Assembly: GCF_022539665.2 (NCBI RefSeq)
Contig: NC_081335.1
Coordinates: 7,502,001-7,566,000 of the forward strand
DNA length: 64,000 nucleotides
Reading direction: 5' to 3'
DNA from: Daphnia carinata
Lineage: Eukaryota; Arthropoda; Branchiopoda; Diplostraca; Daphniidae
Below the pieces are notes generated by a model that saw only the letters and a list, made by a program, of their open reading frames with translations, had not been told where the DNA came from and did not search any database. Shown here piece by piece: positions 32,726 to 44,403 of this stretch. The first letter of the stretch is position 1; every line of letters starts with the position of its first letter. The position numbers and the translations under genes were made by a program.

Positions 32726-33637
32726 ATGGACGATCACCTCAACTTGAGTCTCCATCACCTATACCACGAGATCCAGAGCAATCCATCCAAAGTATTTCCG
32801 ACGCCGTCGAGTCCAATTCCGTCCCTGATATTAGCACTCAAGTGCCTGAAGGAGAGGGTGTTGGACTTCCAGTCACACGACCCGAAAATTTGGGACCAGC
32901 TGAACCGGCTACTGAACGATTTCGGGCTAAGGGACCGCCCCCTGGGCAAACCGCAGTTGCTGACGGACGTGGAGACGCCGACAATATTCCTGAAATACTT
33001 AGCTGCGATTCAAGAAGTGAGGGCCAGCGGGCAGATAAAGCGGACGACGCGGAAGGCGGATCAACAGGCGTCCGAGTTGACGACGTCCTTTATGACGTAT
33101 GCGAGGCAGTTTACGACGTTCCTGCTAGGACAGACGTACAGCATAGAGGAACTACAGACGCTCGTACCAGCGAAGGACACGACCCTAATCGGCTTTGTGC
33201 CGAGAGCGACGACGCAAATCAGCGAGGAGGAGAGGCGATACGAGTTTCTGATCCTGGAAACGTTCGAATTCTCGATCCACCTAGAGAAAACCTTGTTGGA
33301 ATTCCAGCTGTCTCTTCTCACGGCCATACTAAACCTACTCTCGTTCATAAAAAAACTACAATCAATCACCAGCTTGGAATCACTGTTACCCGAACTGATA
33401 CTCCTCGGGAACAGATTGACCCACTTCCGTAGAGTGGCAAGACCGTGCCACAAGCAGCTATCGGCCATCGTCAAAGACCTCCTCGCCCAGACTGTCAAAC
33501 AATTGAAACAGTTGCTATCGTCCATTCGGGAATCCCAGGAAGAGCTGGAGATTACCCCAACTTGTCCGACATCATCACAGCAGAACGACAAGCGCAAGAC
33601 AGAACGACTACGATTCCGAAACCGTCGATACCACTGA
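32726..33637 (+). CDS. Overprinted ORF inside gag of C (303 aa)
   Basis: Lies in the +1 frame relative to gag, from ATG 32726 (purine at -3, G at +4) to 33637, uninterrupted. The product is largely helical and Leu-rich (EKTLLEFQLSLLTAILNLL, LLPELILLGNRLTHF, LLAQTVKQLKQLLSSI), while the gag frame over the same bases is disordered and carries a stop. F has an ORF in the same relative frame and place (57213-57971), with a similar KA-x-QQ-x-A-x-x-L stretch. That recurrence suggests selection. Function unknown; expression could be by leaky scanning or internal initiation. Confidence 0.65.
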   Translation: MDDHLNLSLHHLYHEIQSNPSKVFPTPSSPIPSLILALKCLKERVLDFQSHDPKIWDQLNRLLNDFGLRDRPLGKPQLLTDVETPTIFLKYLAAIQEVRASGQIKRTTRKADQQASELTTSFMTYARQFTTFLLGQTYSIEELQTLVPAKDTTLIGFVPRATTQISEEERRYEFLILETFEFSIHLEKTLLEFQLSLLTAILNLLSFIKKLQSITSLESLLPELILLGNRLTHFRRVARPCHKQLSAIVKDLLAQTVKQLKQLLSSIRESQEELEITPTCPTSSQQNDKRKTERLRFRNRRYH

Positions 33638-34801
33638 CCGACAACAATATTGGCGAATTCCGGCCAGTTTCGAACCGCATTCCGGGCACCACGCAATCTC
33701 GCCATCACAGGGCTCCAAACTCTCCTATAACTTTTTTTACCAACAACATGGCTTACTCTTATTCCCCTACTAGGGCAGCTACGGTGAACGATTTAAATGA
33801 TTTACAAAACAACCAGCATACCTTTTCACGCTTACAATTACATCCTCCCTTTTCCGGTAGTCCAATTACTCGCTTTGACTCTTGGCTAGAATCTTTTGAG
33901 AGTATAGTTGATGGGGCAGGATGGTCTGAAGGAAAGATTATTCAGATGATGCGAGCAAAAGTAACAGATAAAGCTTTTTCAGTCATACAAACCTTAATTA
34001 AACAGCATCCATACGACTATGGCTCCATTAAAACGGCTTTGCTCGATCACTTTCACGGGGATGAAAATATTGATGTATACATTAAGAAATTCAATAAAGC
34101 TAAACGTAAACCTGGGGAAAAAATTGTAGATTATGCTCATCGTCTACAAGAAATTTTTAAAAAGGCATACCCTGATGGTTATATGGAAAAATCTTTCGCA
34201 GTTATTCTCATGCAGAAATTTATCGATGGATTGGATTCAAAATTGCAAGCTAAGGTCAGATATAAGGAATTCAAAGATTTTCCGAGCTCGTAGCAGCAAC
34301 TCGCGTTTACGCCGTTCGGCTGGAAGCCTTGGAAACGGACAATGAGAAACATGAATTTGTTAGGGCAATTGACGAGTCATTTAGCACAAAAAATTCGGAA
34401 TTAAAAGAACTTAAGCAAATGTTAAGTGACCAGAAAGAAATTGTAAGCAGTGCCGTTGCCAATATTCGCCATAGCCATAAGCAAGGGGATAATCCAAAGT
34501 CGGACAAAGATGAGATCAAGGATGTTCTTCACGAACTCATACAGGCTGTTAATCGACTCCAGCAAGATAGGAAAGATTACTCTGCGGCTACACCAGGCAC
34601 TCCTTATAGGAAACAAGTTTCATTCCAATTGAATAACGCCAATCAAGACAGAAACTGGAGGCCTCCCCAGCATCGTCCCAGTAACAATTATAATAATAAT
34701 AATTTTAATCCTAACCCTTACCAACACCAACCTTCTCGATTTCCAAACAGACCGACGCCAGTTGCGTCCTCTTTCTCGAGGCCACCTAGCAATAATGATA
34801 A

Positions 34802-34812
34802 TAACAGGTAAG
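34802..34812 (+). promoter_or_regulatory. Splice-donor-like site in C gag
   Basis: ACAG/GTAAGAT at 34808-34809 interrupts Gag with its TAA. It could pair with the acceptor before env at 42678. Equally it could be a chance stop. Confidence 0.3.
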
Positions 34813-35011
34813 ATCAGCAGATCATAACTTGTAATTTTTGTGGTTACCGCGGTCACACTCAGTCCAATTGTCGTCAATTTCAGCGTCACACTCTGGAACA
34901 AGCCCAGCCTCCAATCTGCTATTCCTGTCGAGAAATTGGGCATAAGTCTAATATTTGTCCAAAATATAGGAATTCGCAAAGACCTAATATTCCAGGGCCC
35001 CCTCGACACCA

Positions 35012-35018
35012 GGGAAAC
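35012..35018 (+). promoter_or_regulatory. -1 frameshift slippery site GGGAAAC, C gag/pro
   Basis: Read G GGA AAC in the gag frame, two codons before the gag stop. The -1 frame is open from here into protease. F has the same heptamer at the same place (59383-59389). Confidence 0.75.
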
Positions 35019-35782
35019 CAGTAGCTATCAACTGTAGCTTCGGGTCAGTTGATAACGAGCCTCATACTAAACCCCGACAAGTCGCAAAATTAACCACTAT
35101 TACGAATGAATCGACCCCTAGAATTCCATTGAAAATTTCTCAGATCCCGTTACAAGCATTATTTGATACAGGCGCGTCTAAAAGTATTATCCATGAGAGA
35201 TTATTTAATAAGTTAACCCCTAGAGGTCAGGTGATCTGCAGTCAGCTTGACTTCTATTTATATGATGTAGGGGAGAAAAAATTACATACGCTGGGAAGAG
35301 TTGTTTTACCCGTACGATACGGAGAAACAGTTTTTGAGCAAGAATTTATTGTAACTAATTGTGTTTCTGAGGACTGTATCCTTGGATGGGATGCAATCCA
35401 GAAGCACGGATTTCGGCTTGACGGAGAAGCCAGTAGCATTTACCTAGCGAGGGATGAGCAGGGATCAGCCATCTCTGAGGTACCCGACATGGCAGTTACT
35501 ACGGTCAAAAAGACGACGCTATTTCGTCAGACGTCGATATTAATTGCAGCGGAAATGAAGGGTTCATTTCCGTATGTCCCACAAAATACAGCGTTTATAT
35601 TTTCCCCAGCAAAAGATCTGCCAGCAGGCATTTATATCGAAGAATTTATCGGCAATGTATCGGGAGATGGAACTTATAAAATTGTGGTCGAGAATCATTC
35701 ACTACATCAAATCAAAATTCCTAGAAACACTAAATTAGGCATAATTGACATAGCTGGAAGTGTTATCGGAAAATTTCTTTAG
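35019..35782 (+). CDS. pol: C aspartic protease
   Basis: Reached by the -1 frameshift. ALFDTGASKSIIHE is the active site, and CILGWDAIQKHGF the second conserved strand. It would process Gag-Pol. The frame ends at 35782 by a one-base shift; the codons for the linker to RT continue in the next frame. Confidence 0.85.
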
Positions 35783-38700
35783 CGAAATTAGAAGATAATC
35801 CTAAACCAGTAATTGAGCCAATTTTACTCACAGAAGTAGATTCCGAATTTCAAGAACCGCTTTCAAAATTATTAATCGACTTTCACGACTTGTTCGCGTC
35901 CAAAGATTCAGAATTAGGAAACACCAACCTTATAAAACATACGATTGATACACAAGGACGAGGCCCCATTCGACAACGCCCATACAGAGTAACAAATAAC
36001 CAAAGGAAATTATTAGATGATAAAATTCAAGAAATGCTTGATGCAGATGTAATTCAATATTCGCATTCCCCATGGGCTTCACCCGTGGTTTTAGTAGAAA
36101 AGAAGTGTGGAGAAGTAAGATTTTGTGTTGATTATAGAAAATTGAATAGCATTACGAAAAAAGATTCATTCCCTATGCCTAGAATAGACGAAACATTAGA
36201 CAAATTATATGGGAAGAAATTTTTCACAACTCTTGACTTAGCTTCAGGCTATTGGCAAATTCAAATTGATGGTCCAGCTATTGAGAAAACAGCGTTTGTA
36301 GTGGAAAACAACCTCTACGAGTTTAAACGTATGGCATTTGGCGTGTGCAATGCACCTGCCACATTCCAACGGCTAATGAATTACGTACTGAAAGACGTTT
36401 TGGTAAGTAAAGCATTAGTTTATTTGGATGATGTTATAATCTTTTCCGACACTTTCGAAGATCATTTACGTGATATTCGAGAAATTTTTGAATTATTACG
36501 AGATGCCAATCTGAAATTGAAACTCAAGAAATGCCAGTTTATTAAACGCTCAGTAAATTATCTAGGTCACGTAATATCGACCGATGGTATTAAGCCTGAT
36601 CCGAGCAAAATTGACAAAATAGTCAATTATAAAACACCGACTTCAGTCGACGAAATCAGATCATTTCTCGGATTAGCTGGATACTACAGAAGATTTATTA
36701 AAGATTTTGGATCGATTGCCAAACCGTTAACTCGTTTAACTCATAAAGATCTTAGCAGGAAGCCTTTTAGTTGGGGACCTGAGGAACAAGTTGCTTTCGA
36801 GAAATTGCGCAATTCTCTAGTAACGCCACCAGTTCTTGCTTACCCCAATTTCAATGAAAAATTTATCCTTTTCACCGATGCCTGCGATTACGGCATTGGA
36901 GCAGTGCTATCTCAAATTCAAAATGGCCAGGAACATCCTATAGCCTACTCCAGTAGACAGTTAACAAAAGCAGAATCAAATTATAGTACGACAGAGAAGG
37001 AAGCCTTAGCAGTCGTAGATGCCATTAAGCATTTTAGGCATTACCTATTGGATAAACCTTTTGAAATTATTAGTGACCACCGTCCCTTGCAATGGCTCAA
37101 AGAACAAAAAGATAATAATGGTAGATTAGGTAGATGGGCTATACTATTGGCCGCAACGAATTATGAATTAAAATATAGGCCGGGACGTGTTCACCAAAAC
37201 GCAGATTGCCTGTCACGCTTAAAAGAAGCTAGTATACAAACTAGTAGGAATATTACCTTAATTTGCGAGAAGCAATTGGAAGACGACCTTTGCATAGCCA
37301 TTCGTAATTATTTGGATAACGGAGAACTCGAGGAATCTTTTCTTCAATCTAAGCCGGATTGGGTTAAAGAAATTGATTATTTCGAAGTTATTGATGGTAC
37401 ACTTTACCGGCACGTGCTGCCACCTGCCGATAGCAAAAGAAATGAAACTAACCATCAGTTAGTCTTGCCTGCATCGTTACGCCATCTAGTGCTCAAGGAA
37501 TTACATGACGCACCGATGGGCGGACATTTAGCTTTTTATAAAACCTATTTGAAAATAAAGAATCATTATTATTGGCCAAATATGAGAAAGGAAATTAAAG
37601 AATACTGCCAGGCTTGTGTGGTGTGCACCGCCAACACTTCTTCAACATATAGGGCAATATTGCACCCTCATGAAATAGCTAAAGCTCCTTTCCAAGTCAT
37701 TGGGATGGACTTTTTGGGCCCAATTACGCCAATTTCACCCAATGGAAATAGTTTTATTTTAGTCATTACCGATTATTTTAGCCGGTGGGTAGAAGCTGTT
37801 GCGTTAAAAGACCAAACAGCACAGACGACAGCAGAATGTGTATATAAGACAATTATAGTTAGACATGGTATGCCTAAAGCTATTCTTTCCGATCGTGGAA
37901 CCAATTTCACATCGAAGCTATTTCGTTATTTCTGTAAAAAATAAAAAATTGATCAAAAATTAACTACTGCGTATATAATCCAGCTAGTAATGGAGAAACT
38001 GAAAGATTTAATCGAACATTAACAACAATGTTGAGAAAGGAATTAAAAGATGGTGAACATGAGAACTGGGAAGATATGCTGGATGATGTTTTATTTGCTT
38101 ACCGTAGTTCTGTCCACTCTTCGACATGTGAAACCCCGTATTATTTACTGCACGGTAGAGATCCCAATATACCCATTAATGAATTCCTTGACGCTTCCCC
38201 AAAAACGTTTACCTCCGCATCAGATTACGTAGGTAACTTGGCTGATCGCTTGCGTTACAGTTTCCAGCGCGTCCGTGAGGAGAGCGAAAAAGCAAGGAAA
38301 CGTCAGAGGGAACAATATAATAAAAGAGCGAATGTAAAACAGTATATGGTAGGTGATAGAGTATTATTAGATATTAGGCTAGTTAAAGAGGGCGATAGTA
38401 GGAAATTTACCTCTAAATATAAAGGTCCTTATAGAGTTGTAAAAGTTTATTCCAATAATACAGTTGATATTGCTGATAATTCTTACATCTGTCAACGAAC
38501 TCACGTTAACCGTCTAAAACCCCTGTACGAAACAATGTTATGGAAAGACGAACATTGTCCCCCTATCGAGACGCCTTCGAAGTTCGAGAATCGATTTCGT
38601 AAATCGATTTCCACCCAAACAATGGAAACTATGGAAAATATGGAGCTAACAACAAGCGAGTTGGAAAACATGGAATTGGAACCTTTGGAATTGGAGAATG

Positions 38701-39065
38701 TGGATATGGAAGCAAGAGCCGCAGAAAACGCGGATGTGGAAAGTGCGGAACCCGAAACGGTGGAATTGGAGTCAGCGGAGTTACAAATGGCCGCCAACCA
38801 AAACAATAAACGACATTCTCCTTTAGTCAGCGAAACCCAAGAAATATATAATTCAGACGATAATAAGTCGGCTTTTGATGACATGTGCAATAGCCCACTT
38901 AACACCACAATAATTCACGGAAACAACGCAGCTGCAATAATAAATCCTGAATCTGATGCTTGTCAGGTGGCGCCAGCCATCGATCAGCCTGAAGAATTGC
39001 CACCCCAAAATGCTACCGGACGCCCGCACAGAAATCGAAGACTACCAATGCGTTATAGAAATTAG
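35783..39065 (+). pseudogene. pol: C RT, RNase H and integrase
   Basis: Linker and RT run from 35783 in one frame, with [37 protein letters not shown] and YLDDVIIFS near 36420. RNase H starts at FTDACDYGIGAVL. The integrase zinc domain (YCQACVVCTAN) and DDE core (GMDFLGPI, LSDRGTNF) follow. The frame is broken at 37942-37985 by a TAA and a 2-bp insertion, just before the catalytic Glu (NGETERFN). The rest (38028-39065) has the GPY module (YKGPYRVVKVY) and a Glu/Met/Leu-rich tail with repeated 'ELEN' units. Confidence 0.9.
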
Positions 39066-39110
39066 AAGCGTTTTTCCAAAACAAAGTCAACGATCACATA
39101 ACGAACGACG

Positions 39111-39117
39111 TGTATTT
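39111..39117 (+). promoter_or_regulatory. TATTTAA box ahead of accessory ORF 1 of C
   Basis: GTATTTAACAGCAA occurs here and ahead of the G copy (53565). TATTTAAG also precedes the B and F accessory ORFs. It lies about 185 bp before the ATG. Confidence 0.35.
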
Positions 39118-39297
39118 AACAGCAAGAAATTTCAAAAGGGACTTCACAACGTTTTTGACACTTGTTGAGTCAAGTTCACCAAAACCGCGCTCCAAATTTA
39201 AACTTCCGTAAAGATTGACCCGTGCGCCAACTCAATCAATCAGCAAACCCAGGCAGATTCCGAGTGGCTAAGTGACGAAGAGCAAGCCGGAAAAGCG

Positions 39298-39648
39298 ATG
39301 GCACCAATGGTGGCCATCCCAATCTACGACGATTGGACTCCGGTGCCCGAAAAAACTACCACCGTCGTCAGCCAGACGCCTCGGTCCCCGGAGCTCGACG
39401 ACATGGAATCGTGGGAGATGGAACGTCAACGTTACGAGCGCCGTGTGGAAGAACGTACGGCCGCGCTCACCCGTCAGCTGAACGCGGATCTCTTCGCCGA
39501 AGATTGGGGAGGCGCTGTCACCACCCTAAAGCTGATTTTAGACTTGGATCCAGCTAAGCGCCACCCCCCTCTTTTCAACTGGTCGCCCGACCAGTGGGAC
39601 ACTGGCCGGAAACGTCAGAGGCGCGATGGCCCCAACACTTCCCGTTGA
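39298..39648 (+). CDS. Accessory ORF 1 of element C (116 aa)
   Basis: ATG 39298 is kept in the G copy (53757), where both begin MA-x-MVAIPIY and then Trp-Thr. The middle is a charged helix (MERQRYERRVEERTAALTR). Then come EDWGGAVTTLKLILDLDP, AKRHPP, FNW and a basic end (GRKRQRRD) that could be a nuclear-localisation signal. C and G copies differ mostly by conservative changes, so the protein appears selected. It belongs to the W..A...L..ILDLDP family seen in A, C and G. Function unknown; no membrane segment or enzyme motif. Confidence 0.7.
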   Translation: MAPMVAIPIYDDWTPVPEKTTTVVSQTPRSPELDDMESWEMERQRYERRVEERTAALTRQLNADLFAEDWGGAVTTLKLILDLDPAKRHPPLFNWSPDQWDTGRKRQRRDGPNTSR

Positions 39649-40072
39649 ACACACCATGAAGAAAAGGAACGAAAAAAAGGACACCGACAACGACGACAAC
39701 CCCTTTTAGTTACTCTCACCCAGTAGGAACATGTGTTTATTCCCCTTAGAATAGAGCTCTATCCCAAACCATTTTGTTTTCCTCTTCGCATTATATTCTC
39801 TACCTTAACAAACAATAAAATAAACACAGTAGGACGCAAACAAAATTTCCGCCGGCTTTTCATTATAAGTAAGATTAAATTCAAAAGAAAAGAAAAGAAA
39901 AGTTTAAGGTAAAGGAAAAATAAGATAGGAAAAGAAAAGAAAAGCCAGCACATCGTTTAAGGGTATCTCAAAAACAGCCGAGGCAAGGCTCGAACATAAG
40001 ACCCCGCGAGTATATAATAAATTTTAATTGTTCAGAAAAAGGACAACATTTCGACGAAGGGAATTTCGGCAG

Positions 40073-40140
40073 CCGAGCCGGGAAACCCGAGACATCCGAG
40101 ACTGAGTCGCTATGGCGTCTAGACATATATTTAGCTCGCC
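40073..40140 (-). repeat. tRNA-like repeat, copy 1
   Basis: Weakest of the three. On the minus strand it shares CATAGCG, CTCGGATGTC and TCGGGTTTC with copies 2 and 3 in the same order (D arm, anticodon arm, T arm). Confidence 0.4.
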
Positions 40141-40176
40141 TACTCTTGAGGGATTTGCCAGAAAATTTTTAGTCAA

Positions 40177-40246
40177 GATCACAGTGTGATTTGAACCCGA
40201 CACTTCCGAGCCGTGGTCGGGGGCTATACCATCTAGCCATATAACT
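40177..40246 (-). repeat. tRNA-like repeat, copy 2
   Basis: 70 nt. The minus strand has D stem GGCT/AGCC, A-box-like TGGCTAGATGG, an anticodon-type stem CCGA/TCGG, GGTTCAAAT in T-loop position and mostly pairing ends. The anticodon loop lacks the usual U33. Degenerate; a tRNA-derived repeat rather than a working tRNA. Confidence 0.5.
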
Positions 40247-40403
40247 ATATGGAATACCAAATTCAATACCCAGAATTTTAGAAAATTCGAAACAGGATCA
40301 ATAAAAATTTTAATATCTATTGCCAATCAACCCACAGAATAGTAATTAGGGAATAGTTAACCTCACCAACTCCTGAGAAATCTACCAGTAAATTTTTGGT
40401 CAA

Positions 40404-40473
40404 GGCCACGGCGTGATTCGAAATTAAGACTCCCGAGTGACAGTCAGAAGCTATAGTATTATGCCACATAGCC
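40404..40473 (-). repeat. tRNA-like repeat, copy 3 (Asp-like anticodon loop)
   Basis: The acceptor ends GGCTATG and CGTGGCC pair over seven positions. The anticodon stem TCTGA/TCGGG pairs with G-T allowed, and the loop CTGTCAC has U33 and anticodon GUC. The T stem is ruined, though TTCGAAT is present. Flanks (AAATTTTT.GTCAAG) match copy 2, so both arose by duplication. Confidence 0.5.
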
Positions 40474-40942
40474 AACACCCATACTCCGCATCCCTCTCAA
40501 GTTGATATACCCAATTTATCCATAATCAACCTTACTCTCTAGCAGAAGCACTGCACTTCGTCATTTCTTCTTTCACTTTTTCTTCTTTCTCTATCCACAA
40601 TTAATAAACAGTAGTAAAAATTAACTGTAAAAGAAATGGAAGGAAAATGAACCGTGGTGCGCCACTGGAAGAACGCTATCCGACTCCCCCCCACAGCAAT
40701 AAATAACCCCCCCCCCAAGCCAACGACAAAGAAAGCTGACACCTGTTGAAACAATCGGGTGACACCTCAAGAGACTTAGTGTTGAACTCGAACTTTTAAC
40801 AGAAAATAACGAATCAAAAAACTACGGAAGAAGGCTTGACTATATAAGTCAATACTTCTCGGACGTCGGGACCACACTCGCAACTCATCAACGCTGCCGA
40901 ACAGTAGCACTAAACTGAAAGCTGACCAATTCCCAATCTAAG

Positions 40943-41317
40943 ATGGCCGGAAACCACTTTCGCCAACCGCGTTTGCCCACTATCGAACGCGTTCGCCGTA
41001 GTCCTGGTACCAAAGACACCGTGGTGATTCAAGAAGCCACAAGTACCACTTCAACAAAAGAAGAAGTCGACCAGGCAATAAGCGCAGCCTGCGCAAACAA
41101 TTCTATCAACAATCAACGTCCGTTCCGGAGGCGGCTGATGGATATGGAGCACCATCTACAGAACCGATGGAGAGTAGCGCGGCTAACAAAAACTCGGACG
41201 AAAGAACTTGTCCAGTTAATCGAACAGCAAGAGTGGCAGAGGGCCACAGAAGTATTCGCATCAATTCTCGACTTGGACCCAACAAGCCGCCGTCCACCAT
41301 CGCAAGAAGAAAATTAA
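40943..41317 (+). CDS. Accessory ORF 2 of element C (124 aa)
   Basis: ATG 40943, about 95 bp behind TATATAAG. A basic N-terminus is followed by a Ser/Thr-rich stretch. The C-terminal half is helical: RLTKTRTKELVQLIEQQ, then EWQRATEVFASILDLDP and S-R-R-P-P. The last block aligns with accessory ORF 1 and with the A and G copies, so the element carries two divergent paralogues. Uninterrupted although gag, pol and env of the same copy are broken. Function unknown. Confidence 0.7.
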   Translation: MAGNHFRQPRLPTIERVRRSPGTKDTVVIQEATSTTSTKEEVDQAISAACANNSINNQRPFRRRLMDMEHHLQNRWRVARLTKTRTKELVQLIEQQEWQRATEVFASILDLDPTSRRPPSQEEN

Positions 41318-42681
41318 AAGGACTTTGATTTATATTTTTACGCATCCACTCATGCCTGTATGTATCTGTTCTTGCCCTTTACCGAATAAATTAGGCCGAA
41401 AACTAGCTATTCATGCTCTTGTTCATATATATCTATATATGAACTACCTCACAATCTAAAGTCAGGTAAAAGAAAGAGAAAGGGGTATAAGAAAAAAAGA
41501 CCCTATAAGCCGATACAAAAAAACATATACCTACACTTAGAATAGAAAGATATCAAAGTAACTACCCGCGTTAGCGTATGCCTTATTTTACAGTAAATTC
41601 TCTAAGTTCAGTTCTAAGTCTTGTTTTGTCTTTTTCTTTTTGCGCCAGAATACTCCTTTTAACGTAGGTTTCCTTGAGATTCTTCCCTCTTAACAAAGTC
41701 TTCCCCTCTTTTCGTCCTCTCCTTGATCCCTCGCGCATATAAAATAAAATAAAACAATGGCCCATATATCTCATAAGCTTACAGACCTTTTTACATGAAA
41801 TTTACGCCTATTTTACCCCAACCTCTTGTGTCTGCGACAAATGTCCCTTGTCTCGCACAAGCCGCTTTTTCTTTCTTCCCCAGATGTTCGTTCCCCTTTT
41901 TAGCGCCCTTTTATTTCCTTCTCTATATCATTTCTCATGTGTTGGACTTAGAAAATAAAAGCTAGTCTTCGCGTCGTTTCTTTTATAAAAAACAATGAAT
42001 GATAACCTTGCGTAGTATAGCACCCTCATAGATGGATGAGTTATCTAGTTCTACTGAGGATTCGAACCTCGAACATCCAGCATCACAGCTGATCGCTCTA
42101 CCTTTTGAGCTGTTAGCACCTGTATTACGCATTGCGTTGAGCTTAGGAAAAATGCACCCTTCAAGCCTATCGAGCGCGCCCTTTTTCCCTTACTCGTGTT
42201 TCACTTGCCTTTTGCCTTATCTGTACCCGCCCTTTGTTGTACCTCAAAATGAAAATTGACCATGTGTTTTTCCGTCGTTAAAATTATTTCATGCATCTTT
42301 TTATTCTCCTGCCTAAACGATACATTCTATCCATGATTTTTCTTTTGCATCATTGAGGTCATTCTTTCTTGTTTCTAATGACACCAATCACTACACAAAA
42401 ATATTCACCTTTTATTCCGAATGAAGCGTATTTTCCATGCTCTATATGTGTATTTTTGCTGGCTCGCGACCATCGGCCATTGTCGAAAAGCCGACGGAAG
42501 ATCGTTGACCTTTCTCCTTGCCGTCTTACATACTCCCCGCTTTTGCTTATTATTTTATCTTCTTTATTATTTTTCGCTATCTAGTTTTAAGAAACCCACA
42601 TGACGTGATGTTATGCTTTTATCTTTATTATCCGATGCTGACTTGATCATGATGTTCACCCTATGTTTCCATTTATAGAAA
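41318..42681 (+). other. C spacer before env
   Basis: Pyrimidine-rich DNA without a credible gene. It contains the minus-strand tRNA-like sequence at 42046-42117, and ends in a 3' splice site (TTTCCATTTATAG, AG at 42677-42678) four bases before the env ATG. Confidence 0.65.
42046..42117 (-). tRNA. tRNA-like sequence with Pol III A- and B-box matches (probably a pseudo-tRNA)
   Basis: The minus strand has D arm GCTC-AAAAGGTA-GAGC, an anticodon-type stem TCAGC/GCTGG, and GGTTCGAATCC, a perfect B box, inside a T arm GAGG/CCTC. The anticodon loop seems one base short, and the acceptor ends do not pair well. This favours a tRNA-derived repeat or pseudogene; a real tRNA or Pol III promoter is possible. 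Confidence 0.4.
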
Positions 42682-44370
42682 ATGTCGCTGCTTCCATTTA
42701 TGCTGTTATTATGCCTTTATGGGTTACACCCGCAGGCATTTGAAACGACTGTATGCGACTGTTCGGAAACATCGAAAATGGGAATTCTACAATTTTCCGA
42801 TGCTAATTGTCAACCAATTGCGCCTGATGACAGGGCCGTTACGGTGAAATATGCAATTTATAGTGAAGAACGTGTCGCAGCTAAATTTCCCGGTTATGTT
42901 TGCGCCCGATGGAAGAATATACGCCGCATCACAATGAACTTTTTCGGTCAATTGGTGATAGTGCCGGATAAAATTCCAATTGATACGTCGCCCGCCATGT
43001 GCAACGACATGATTAACCATAAACGATGTGATGATTATTGTATGGCTTTTTCGGACGATAAATATGTTTTTGATCGCGAACCTGAGATTTTTGGATATTG
43101 GTTGCAGACGATTGATTCCGAAATTATAAATTGTGTTCTCGAAAAAATCCAACTTTTTCAAGAACATGAAGACGGCGACTTTTCGACACCTATCGGAACG
43201 GCTTCTGCTACCACTGGAAATTTATCTCATAATCATTTGACATTGATCTGGGACAAAACCTACACTCAAAAAACTAAAATGAGTACTCGATTGGTTGAAG
43301 ATGGAATAGGCTCACTGGTCCGAATAGTAGCAGACGACACAACTTTCAGACTACAAGACGATGCCAAACAACTTGATTTTCATTTAACTCCTATAAAACG
43401 CTGTGCCTCACTGCAAAACGAATGCACCAATAGAACTTCGTCGTTTGAGGTCATCGGCCAATCAAAACTCACCGTTTCGACGGCGGCCATCATGGAACAT
43501 TTAACAGCACTTTAGGAGCACCCCAGAGCCATCTAGCGACGAAAATTTAAATGTACCCGCGAATATACAATATATTCGAGACCAACTTACTGATCATGAA
43601 AATGAATTGGCCAGACAAATTCGATTAATGCAATGTGAAGCTCGCAAAGCCAAACACGAAAGGGCTGTTACAACCGCTCAATATAACGGATTGTTAGCAG
43701 CTTCGCAGTTAAATTTACCACAGTGTGCGAAATTACAAGCTTTTGGTAAAACGGTTGTGTTGATTCAATGTAAGGCTTTAAATGTTACATTTGAAACTGT
43801 ACTGACATCTTGCGGACCGCAGCCAAAATTTCTATTAATCTCGACGGATGGGAACTTGTGAAATATTCCCCTTGTTACTGGACCAATGGTTTTGTTAATT
43901 TCAATGACAAACCTTTTGCGTACCGGAACGACACCTGGAAGCCGATCGAAGCCAATATTGTGTTACCGGAACAGACTCTTGCGCATTCTTTTCGGTATGA
44001 GAATGTTGAGTTTTTCCATTATGAGCATCGAAGTAACCCGGCTTACACTGACAATATGCTGAACCATATGAACATTGTGGCCGATACAATCGCCGCAATA
44101 AACGAACATCCTCCACCTGAATTTACGTTGCGCCACAAATACAGTGCGTCGAGTGTTTTAGTGACATCGGCTAGCGTTGGAACTTCTACATCTTGGTGGG
44201 ACACCATCACGAATTATTTCTTCATCGGCATATTATGTCTTTTGGTACTACTTTTCTTACGCATATGTTACGCTTGCGGTCTTTTTACCTTCATCTGGGC
44301 TGTATGCTGCCGCCCTTCCGATGATCCAAGACCTGCAGCTCCCGAATCGATTCCGATGCATCAACTCTGA
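42682..44370 (+). pseudogene. env: C Env glycoprotein (two frameshifts)
   Basis: ATG 42682: signal peptide LPFMLLLCLYG, then TVCDCSETSKMGIL and a Cys-bearing ectodomain to 43515. The stem block (DHENELARQI, LNLPQCAKL, FETVLTSCGPQPKF) lies in another frame, 43530-43840. The block LDGWELVKYSPCYW, then FFIGILCLLVLLFLRICY as membrane anchor and a short tail, is in a third frame, 43810-44370. Each block aligns with the A and D envs. It ends 33 bases before the 3' LTR. As for A and D, the glycoprotein is not the F-type of element E. Confidence 0.88.
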
Positions 44371-44403
44371 TTACGGGACGTAATCTCACGCCGCCGGGAG
44401 TGA

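Larger units (their letters stand above)
32230..35024 (+). pseudogene. gag: C Gag (three interruptions)
   Basis: ATG 32230 opens a frame with a long, disordered N-terminal region, stopped by TAG 33430-33432. The same frame continues. ATG 33748 precedes the Gag capsid-like part (SGSPITRFDSWLESFE, LLDHFHGDENIDVYIKKF), which ends at a frameshift near 34285. Then follow a coiled-coil piece (34329-34811) and two CCHC knuckles, CNFCGYRGHTQSNC (from 34830) and CYSCREIGHKSNIC (from about 34919). TAA 34809-34811 lies inside CAG/GTAAGA, a perfect splice donor. The stretch 32726-33637 is also read in another frame (separate entry). The frame ends at TAG 35022-35024, just behind the slippery site. Confidence 0.85.
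39649..40942 (+). other. C spacer between accessory ORFs, with tRNA-like repeats
   Basis: Contains three diverged minus-strand tRNA-like copies (next entries) and a stretch (40540-40750) that recurs in G at 55080-55290. TATATAAG at 40844-40851 lies about 95 bp before ATG 40943 as a TATA candidate. No ORF that I believe. Confidence 0.65.

Noticed and set aside
33061..33708. Minus-strand ORF of 215 codons in C gag
   Set aside because: No start context or motif, and the plus strand already holds two frames; F has nothing similar on its minus strand here.
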